From NCBI RefSeq assembly GCF_042657165.1, contig NZ_JBHSNJ010000005.1, positions 62,001 through 126,000 of the forward strand: DNA of 64,000 nt, in the 5' to 3' direction. This document shows, in pieces, positions 58,960-64,000 of the stretch (within the stretch, counting starts at the first letter, position 1; every line of letters begins with the position of its first letter). A program made the position numbers and the translations under genes. This DNA comes from Agrilutibacter niabensis. Its GTDB lineage: Bacteria > Pseudomonadota > Gammaproteobacteria > Xanthomonadales > Xanthomonadaceae. The notes beneath the pieces are model-generated. The model worked only from the letters and a program-made list of their open reading frames with translations, had not been told where the DNA came from and did not search any database.

Positions 58960-60800
58960 TCCGCCAACGCCTCCAGCATCTTCATGATGTTGGTCGACAC
59001 TGCCTTCAGCTCCTCGTCGATTTCGTGCAGGCTGCGCGGCGGCTCGAACACGTAGAAATGGCGGTTGAACGGGATCTCGTAGCCGACCCTCGACTTGGCC
59101 TCGTCGATCCAGGCATCGGGCGCGTGCGGCAACACCTCGCGTTCGAAGTAGGCGCGGATGTCCTCGCCCAGCGGCACGTTTTCGGTGTCGCGCAGAGCGC
59201 TGTCGGGCTGCGGCTGGCCCTTCTGCTTGCCCTTCTCGAACTTGATAACGGTCCCTGCATCGTCGCGCAGTGGGCGCTCGATGGTGAGGGTGGTGTAGCC
59301 GAAGGCCTCATTGCGGAAGCGGCGCGACAGCGGTGCGCGCTTGAGCTTGCCGCCCGCTGGCACGGCCGGTTCCGCTTCGCCCGCGCGCAACACGTGGCGC
59401 GCGACTTCCTTGCCGTCGGCGTCGAGCACGGTGGCGAGGTCGGCCTCGGCAAAGTCGCCGAACAGGCGGGTGACTTCGGCAATGTGGGCGTCGCCCATCT
59501 CCTTGCGCTTGCTGCCGAGCGACTTGCGCATCTTCTGCCAGAAGCTGCTGGCGTCGATCAGCTGCACTTGACCCTTGCGCGCCGCCGGCTTCTTGTTGCT
59601 GACGACCCACACGTAGGTGGCAATGCCGGTGTTGTAGAACATGTCGGTGGGCAGGCCGATGATGGCCTCCACCAGATCGTTCTCTAGCAGGTAGCGTCGG
59701 ATCTCGCTCTCGCCGCTACCGGCGCCGCCGGTGAACAGCGGCGAGCCATTGAGCACGATGCCGAAGCGGCTGCCGCCCTCACCGTTGACCACCGGCGCCA
59801 TCTTCGCCACCAGATGCAACAGGAACAGCATGGAGCCGTCGGACACACGCGGCAGGCCGGGGCCGAAGCGGCCGTCGAAGCCCTTGCCCTCGTGCTCCGC
59901 GCGCACGGCCTTCTCGACCTTCTTCCACTCCACGCCGAACGGCGGGTTGGAGAGCATGTAGTCGAACTTCTTCGCGGGGAACCCGTCGTCGCTGAGGGTG
60001 TTGCCGGCCACGATGTTGGCCACGTCCTGCCCGCGGATCAGCATGTCGGCCTTGCAGATGGCGTAGGACTCGTCGTTGAGCTCCTGTCCGTGCAGGGTGA
60101 GGCGCGCCGCCGGGTTGTGCGCCAGCAGGTGCTCGGCGGCGACCGAGAGCATGCCGCCGGTGCCAGCGGTCGGGTCGTACACGGTGCGGACCACGGCGTT
60201 GCCGGGGGTGAGCACGTCGTCGTCCTCGATGAAGATCAGGTTGACCATCAGCCGGATGACTTCGCGCGGGGTGAAGTGCTCACCGGCGGTCTCGTTGGAA
60301 ATTTCGGCGAACTTGCGGATCAGCTCCTCGAACACGTGGCCCATCCGCGCGTTGTCCACGCGCGTCGGGTGCAGGTCGATGTTGGCGAACTTCTCGGTGA
60401 CCAGGTACAGCAGGTTGGCCTTGGCCAGGCGCTCGACGTGGGTGTGGAACTCGAAACGCTCGAAGATGTCGCGCGCGGTGGGCGAGAAGCCCTGCAGGTA
60501 GGCGTAGAGGTTCTGGCGGATGTGGTCCTGGTCGCCCAGCAGCGCCTTCAGGTCCATCGGGCAGGTGTTGTAGAAGCCCTGCCCGGCCTTGCGCAGCAGG
60601 AACTGGTGCGGGTCGACGCCGGCCTTTTCACGCGCAGCCTGTTCCTTGAGCACGTCCGCCTTGGTGGACGCCAGCACGCAGTCCAGGCGGCGCAGCACGG
60701 TGAACGGCAGGATGACCTTGCCGTACTCGGATTGCTTGTAGTCACCGCGCAGGAGGTCGGCGACGGACCAGATGAAGGAGGAAAGAGCGGTTTGGTTCAT
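58956..60800 (-). CDS. hsdM: Type I restriction-modification DNA methyltransferase subunit M
   Basis: A 614-aa N6-adenine methyltransferase. SAM motif I DPTAGTGGM is at 209-217 and the catalytic motif IV NPPFG at 285-289. The N-terminal HsdM_N helical domain begins SSFIWSVADLLRGDYKQSEYG. The C-terminal region beyond 470 is extended and ends RSLHEIDEELKAVSTNIMKMLE. The start at 60800 is the only one with homologous sequence. It overlaps hsdS by 4 nt. The unit hsdM-hsdS is followed by two accessory genes before hsdR. Confidence 0.96.
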   Translation of the reverse strand: MNQTALSSFIWSVADLLRGDYKQSEYGKVILPFTVLRRLDCVLASTKADVLKEQAAREKAGVDPHQFLLRKAGQGFYNTCPMDLKALLGDQDHIRQNLYAYLQGFSPTARDIFERFEFHTHVERLAKANLLYLVTEKFANIDLHPTRVDNARMGHVFEELIRKFAEISNETAGEHFTPREVIRLMVNLIFIEDDDVLTPGNAVVRTVYDPTAGTGGMLSVAAEHLLAHNPAARLTLHGQELNDESYAICKADMLIRGQDVANIVAGNTLSDDGFPAKKFDYMLSNPPFGVEWKKVEKAVRAEHEGKGFDGRFGPGLPRVSDGSMLFLLHLVAKMAPVVNGEGGSRFGIVLNGSPLFTGGAGSGESEIRRYLLENDLVEAIIGLPTDMFYNTGIATYVWVVSNKKPAARKGQVQLIDASSFWQKMRKSLGSKRKEMGDAHIAEVTRLFGDFAEADLATVLDADGKEVARHVLRAGEAEPAVPAGGKLKRAPLSRRFRNEAFGYTTLTIERPLRDDAGTVIKFEKGKQKGQPQPDSALRDTENVPLGEDIRAYFEREVLPHAPDAWIDEAKSRVGYEIPFNRHFYVFEPPRSLHEIDEELKAVSTNIMKMLEALAE

Positions 60801-60843
60801 TGCGATCCTGAAACAGAAATCGTGGGCGAGCGAAGCTGAGAGA

Positions 60844-61128
60844 CTAACGCAGCTCGTAGTTGATATAGCTGTTCCACTCTTTGATGGCTCCCTGCGCAGC
60901 CTGACGGTGCCGCTCCGCCTCGTCGTTCTGCGTTTCGACGAATTTTTCGATGCATTGCTTGTAGTCCTCCACTTCCTGACTGAAGCGGTCCACGGCCCAC
61001 TTGTCCTCGAAGCGGTAGGGCTTATATGGCTTGTGGCAGGAGTGCGACGACGCAAACATGTCAGCCGCGCTCGGCGCGGAAGCAGCGAGCAAGACCACGA
61101 CGCCAGTGATGGCGAGCTTTTTCTTCAT
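60844..61128 (-). CDS. Small exported protein of unknown function
   Basis: A 94-aa protein with a signal peptide (MKKKLAITGVVVLLAASAPSAA). The mature part has two cysteines (SHSCHKPYKPYRFEDKW and YKQCIEKFV) and a polar helix (TQNDEAERHRQAAQGAIKEW). It starts 20 nt downstream of the HD-domain gene and ends 43 nt before hsdM. Family unknown. Confidence 0.68.
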   Translation of the reverse strand: MKKKLAITGVVVLLAASAPSAADMFASSHSCHKPYKPYRFEDKWAVDRFSQEVEDYKQCIEKFVETQNDEAERHRQAAQGAIKEWNSYINYELR

Positions 61129-61148
61129 TTCTCCCCCTATTGACTCGC

Positions 61149-61781
61149 TTACGCGCGAGCGTGAAGCGCCATTCGCTGCGTCTCGCCCGCGAGGTCATGC
61201 ATCCTGGCCACGACGGCATCCAGCACGGGGGCGCTGGCGGTTTCGCGCTGCAGGAAAATCTCGCACAGCGACTGGTAGTAGCTCAGCGTGCCTTCGCGGT
61301 CGCCGGTGAAGCGTTCAAAGACCTTCGTGCCTACGGCCGGATCTTCGAGGTCCTGCACGATCGCCCGGGCGTTGTGGAGCTTGTCGCAGCCTGACACCAG
61401 GAGCACCTGGCCTGACGCTTGGGTGAGATGCGCGAGGTAGGCGTGCTTGCGTGCGAGCCAGTCGCGCTTCTTCGCCTCGGGCGTGGTGTGTTCGCCCTTC
61501 CCTTCCGCGGTTCCATCGGTACACGCGAGCACGATGTCGGCCACGGTGTCGCCGAACTCCTTGCGGATGATCGGCTCGTGGTGGGCACCGCAGTCTTCCA
61601 GCGTGTCGTGGAGCAGTCCGGCGATGGCCTGGTCTTCGTTGCCGCGGAATTCGATCACCAGGCTGGCGACGCCGAGCAGGTGGTAGAGGTACGGGATGCC
61701 GGAGCCCTTGCGAACCTGGGCAGCATGGGCGACGCGGGCGTAGTCGACGGCGCGGGTGAAGCGCTCGGTGAGTTCGGTCAT
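61149..61781 (-). CDS. HD-domain phosphohydrolase (RelA/SpoT hydrolase-like)
   Basis: A 210-aa enzyme. The HD motifs are visible: YHLLGVA with His34, LLHDTLED with His58-Asp59 and Glu62-Asp63, and CDKLHNARAIVQ. The order matches the (p)ppGpp hydrolase half of RelA/SpoT and single-domain MESH1-like enzymes, so hydrolysis of (p)ppGpp or another nucleotide is likely, with Mn2+. It heads the minus-strand cluster of the R-M genes; G-rich sequence precedes its start. Whether it functions with the R-M locus is unknown. Confidence 0.8.
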   Translation of the reverse strand: MTELTERFTRAVDYARVAHAAQVRKGSGIPYLYHLLGVASLVIEFRGNEDQAIAGLLHDTLEDCGAHHEPIIRKEFGDTVADIVLACTDGTAEGKGEHTTPEAKKRDWLARKHAYLAHLTQASGQVLLVSGCDKLHNARAIVQDLEDPAVGTKVFERFTGDREGTLSYYQSLCEIFLQRETASAPVLDAVVARMHDLAGETQRMALHARA

Positions 61782-62324
61782 GTGGCCCCCCCGCCACGAT
61801 TCCCTGGGTGGGGATCATGCCCGTTATGCGTCGCATACGGGGAGACTTCGGGGTCAGGACTCCACAAGCGGCCTGAAACGGTTAAGCCCCGGGGGCCTGC
61901 GAACGCAGGTGTTGGGCTCCGCGCGGTCGCGTCCGGCGGGCGCGTGCGCAGGGGTGGATGTGCGCGGACGCAGCCCATCGGGTCCTTGGACGCAGGGTGT
62001 CGGGCCTGCGCGTGGAGGCCAGTCGATGCGTGTGTGCACCCTAGGACCTGCGTGCAGAGGCCCACGGGGCCTGCGGGCGCAGGTACCAGAGTGCGGTTGC
62101 GAGCGTGTCGGGGTGCATGCGCACAGGCAGACCGTGCGCGCGCACCCAGGGAAAGCTGCGGCGGCGGACCGGTAGGGGTGCGTGCGCAGGCACCCGGGGT
62201 GACCGCGCACACGCGCAGACCTGCGTGCTTGGAGCCCACGGGGTGCGTTCGGTACTCTGCCCCGGCAGGGCCATGGTGGCCCTGCAACGGAGTTCCATCA
62301 CGCATTACAAGGAAGGAGCAAGGA
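61782..62324. other. Gene-free region with degenerate repeats
   Basis: From about 61886 to 62260 the sequence is a patchwork of GCGCAGG/CCTGCGC motifs and AGCCCAcCGGGGyC-type segments in units of roughly 50-65 nt. It has no convincing coding frame on either strand. The start of the 158-aa gene follows. Confidence 0.55.
61886..62260. repeat. Degenerate ~50-65-nt repeat units rich in GCGCAGG/CCTGCGC
   Basis: Related blocks include GGGCCTGCGAACGCAGG, GGACGCAGGGTGTCGGGCCTGCG, GGGGCCTGCGGGCGCAGG and GGTGCGTGCGCAGGCACC. Small palindromes centre each block. The blocks have diverged, so unit limits are approximate. Confidence 0.5.
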
Positions 62325-62801
62325 ATGACACAGAACTTTGCAGCTACGCATCTGAGCAATGAGCAGTGGGCCGCGGTGGATGCGGCGATCGACCAGTTGG
62401 CGGCGGCGCTGGAACCGGCCCTGGTCGCGCTGTCGCTGGACCAGCGGCAGCGGGTGGTGAAGATGGGCGACGGCTCGGAGGCGTTCTGCCGCACCGCGCT
62501 GGACGTGATCGTCGAGAACGCGGAGCTGATGCCGCGCAATTTCGATATCGACGAGATGCGGCGCGACCTGGCCTCGCACGATGCGCTCAATACGCGCGTG
62601 GTGCGGTTGACGCGGTTGCTGGAGAAGGCGCACCACACCGACATGGCGCTGGGTAGCGATGCGATGGTGGCGGCGCTGGAGGGGTATACGTTCCTCAAGG
62701 CGGCGGGCAAGCATGAGGGCGTGGATGCGTTGAAGAAGCTGCTGGGGAAGCGGTTTGAGGGGAATGGGCGCAAGGCGGTGGTTGAGCCGGCGACGGTGTA
62801 A
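62325..62801 (+). CDS. Hypothetical protein
   Basis: A 158-aa protein (MTQNFAATHLSNEQWAAVDA) with an AAGGAAGGAGC ribosome binding site. It is all-helical in appearance, with LDQRQRVVKMGDGSEAFCRTALDVI and FDIDEMRRDLASHDALNTRVVRLTRLLEK. There is no recognised domain. A strong terminator follows at 62821. It is probably a conserved cytoplasmic protein. Confidence 0.72.
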   Translation: MTQNFAATHLSNEQWAAVDAAIDQLAAALEPALVALSLDQRQRVVKMGDGSEAFCRTALDVIVENAELMPRNFDIDEMRRDLASHDALNTRVVRLTRLLEKAHHTDMALGSDAMVAALEGYTFLKAAGKHEGVDALKKLLGKRFEGNGRKAVVEPATV

Positions 62802-62820
62802 GGTCGGAATTAGTGCGAGG

Positions 62821-62852
62821 AAAGGCCCCGCGATTGCGGGGCCTTTTTTTTT
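62821..62852 (+). terminator. Rho-independent terminator after the 158-aa gene
   Basis: AAAGGCCCCGC and GCGGGGCCTTT pair around a GATT loop and are followed by a nine-T tract. Confidence 0.9.
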
Positions 62853-62885
62853 GTTTGGGTGTGGATTGATTGTTGCGGTGGTGGA

Positions 62886-63262
62886 GCGCCCCTCATCCGC
62901 CCTGCGGGCACCTTCTCCCCGGGCGGGGAGAAGGAGTGGTGTGGGTTGTCGTGGCGGTGGGGAGAGCGCCCCCTCATCCGCCCTGCGGGCACCTTCTCCC
63001 CGCGGGGCGGGGAGAAGGGAGAGGTTTGGGGTTGTCGCGGCGGTGGGAGGAGCGCCCCCTCATCCGCCCTGCGGGCACCTTCTCCCCGCGGGGCGGGGAG
63101 AAGGGAGAAGTTTGGGGTTGTCGCGGCGGTGGGAGGAGCGCCCCCTCATCCGCCCTGCGGGCACCTTCTCCCCGCGGGGCGGGGAGAAGGGAGAGGCTTG
63201 GGGTTGTCGCGGCGGGGGGGGTGCGGCCCTCATCCGCCCTGCGGGCACCTTCTCCCCGCACT
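62886..63262. repeat. Tandem array of 4-5 copies of an 80-86-nt REP-containing unit
   Basis: Units begin at about 62886, 62966, 63052, 63138 and 63223 (spacings 80, 86, 86 and 85). Each holds GCCCCCTCATCCGCCCTGCG, the palindrome CCTTCTCCCCGC...GGCGGGGAGAAGG and a G-rich spacer (TTTGGGGTTGTCGCGGCGG). This is the same REP as at 23.5, 40.5 and 46.0 kb, inverted. Confidence 0.92.
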
Positions 63263-63281
63263 GAGGGAGCGCTACTGCGGC

Positions 63282-63854
63282 TTACTGCTGCGGCGGCGGC
63301 AGGCTGCCCGGCGGGAAGGTGGCGAACATCTTCGTCACTGCGGTCTGGATGTCGGCGATCTGGCGGGCGGGGTCGCGGCGCACGGTGCCCTCGGCGGTGC
63401 CGCGCCAGATGGCGCGCTTGGTGCGCGCGTCGTACATGTCGACCGCCAGGGTGCCGACGGTGTAGGCGCGGACGCGGGTGTCGTTCCAGCCGCCACCGAC
63501 GCCCCAGCCATAGCCGTGGCCCCATCCGCCATAGCCCCAACCCCAACCGCCCCAGAACGGATCGTAGTAGCTGTCGATCTCGTACTCCTGGCGGTTGGCG
63601 AGGCTGGTGGCGACGATGACGTCGCCACCGCTGGCGACGCGGCTCCAGCCCTTGGCGCTCAGCTGCGCGTCGATGGCGTTGACGATGCGCTGCTGCATCA
63701 GCGGCGCGGCCTGCGGGAGCTTCTCTTCGCTCCAGCTGTAGGTGCGGTAGTTGCCGAACTGCGCGCCTGGATCGAAGTCGGTATAGACCACGGGCGTGGT
63801 CGCGCATGCGGCCAACGCCAACGTGAGCAGGAATGCCACGAGGAAGCGGTTCAT
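63282..63854 (-). CDS. DUF4136 lipoprotein
   Basis: A 190-aa protein from the ATG at 63854, preceded by GGAGCATCC. The lipobox LALAACA gives a diacylated Cys after a 20-residue signal. The DUF4136 domain has VYTDFDPGAQFGNYRTYSW at its start and VDMYDARTKRAIWRGTAEGTV near its end. A Gly/Trp/Tyr-rich low-complexity loop sits in the middle (about 95-120). Such lipoproteins are outer-membrane bound and of unknown function. Its 3' end abuts the REP array. Confidence 0.88.
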   Translation of the reverse strand: MNRFLVAFLLTLALAACATTPVVYTDFDPGAQFGNYRTYSWSEEKLPQAAPLMQQRIVNAIDAQLSAKGWSRVASGGDVIVATSLANRQEYEIDSYYDPFWGGWGWGYGGWGHGYGWGVGGGWNDTRVRAYTVGTLAVDMYDARTKRAIWRGTAEGTVRRDPARQIADIQTAVTKMFATFPPGSLPPPQQ

Positions 63855-64000
63855 AAGGATGCTCCTGGATGGTACCGATGGCATGCGGATTACCTTCCGC
63901 CCGGCAAAGTTGCGCCGCCGTGAATGGCGACCGGGCGTCGAGGCCATGGTAGCTCCAAGCCATGGGGTGGATTCGCCCGCATCGGCGAAAACCCCCGTGG

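Larger units (their letters stand above)
62802..63281. other. Gene-free region occupied by terminator and REP array
   Basis: After the terminator (62821-62852) the region is almost wholly the tandem REP array 62886-63262. Frames across it reflect the repeat, not a gene. Confidence 0.8.

Noticed and set aside
61778..62773. Minus-strand frame with repeated Cys/Pro-rich motif upstream of the 158-aa gene
   Set aside because: It consists of the degenerate nucleotide repeats and antisense of a gene with a good ribosome binding site and terminator.
62886..63262. CRISPR array or repeat-protein gene
   Set aside because: The spacer part is itself conserved between units and the frames do not carry a start site; the palindromic cores fit REP elements.

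Overview
The window is a high-G+C bacterial chromosome segment. Gene content and order (glnE, groES-groEL, cutA-dsbD-tlpA-like-aroQ-accB-accC, prmA-zinc ribbon-fis-purH, purD) fit the gammaproteobacterial family Xanthomonadaceae, and a Lysobacter-like organism is the best guess. That is an inference from gene content, not from a marker search. Frames overlap heavily because of the base composition, and most long antisense frames are shadows.

Layout. 1-9480: 3' part of glnE, an exported S8 protease, a lipoprotein-type flavin amine oxidase, a frameshifted outer-membrane-protein remnant, groES-groEL with a CIRCE-like operator, a gene-free stretch with orphan minus-strand terminators that could be a small RNA, and an XRE regulator with repeated octamers near its promoter. 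9564-17383: a secreted endonuclease I, then an oxidative-folding cluster (cutA, dsbD with a doubled N-terminal domain, a TlpA-like protein) and aroQ-accB-accC. 17551-25733: two secreted unknowns, prmA, zinc-ribbon protein, fis, purH, a repeat array, purD and doxX. 25749-35441: a dead FAD oxidoreductase followed by a signalling and stress block (hemerythrin, double-domain KaiC-like ATPase coupled to a hybrid histidine kinase, coiled-coil protein, ferritin-like protein, two GGDEF proteins, CorA-like transporter). 35644-46552: ordinary accessory metabolism (pseudouridine synthase, methyltransferases, GH18, a flavin-dependent tryptophan halogenase, two GNATs, a VOC protein, a long acyl-CoA dehydrogenase, a BON protein).

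46856-61781 is the most interesting part: about 14 kb of minus-strand genes, with overlaps or short gaps nearly throughout. It carries a full type I restriction-modification set (hsdM, hsdS, hsdR), two accessory proteins with PD-(D/E)XK-like signatures between hsdS and hsdR, and, downstream of hsdR, a module not normally part of type I R-M. That module is a 470-aa four-helix membrane protein, a one-helix protein with a possible VWA-like fold, a MotA/TolQ-like channel protein with a long coiled-coil tail, a MotB-like protein with a C-terminal OmpA-like domain, a 70-aa protein, and a membrane-anchored staphylococcal-nuclease-like enzyme with its catalytic residues intact. The MotA/MotB pair recalls Zorya anti-phage systems, but none of the Zorya effectors ZorC, ZorD or ZorE is recognisable. 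I propose it as a candidate undescribed envelope-linked defence module co-transcribed with a type I R-M system. The 5' part (47-52 kb) is visibly poorer in G+C than its surroundings, consistent with horizontal acquisition.

A family of short palindromic (REP-like) repeats built on CCTTCTCCCCGC/GCGGGGAGAAGG recurs at about 23.5-23.8, 40.5, 46.0 and 62.9-63.3 kb, twice expanded into local tandem arrays. No rRNA, tRNA, CRISPR array or complete insertion sequence was seen.
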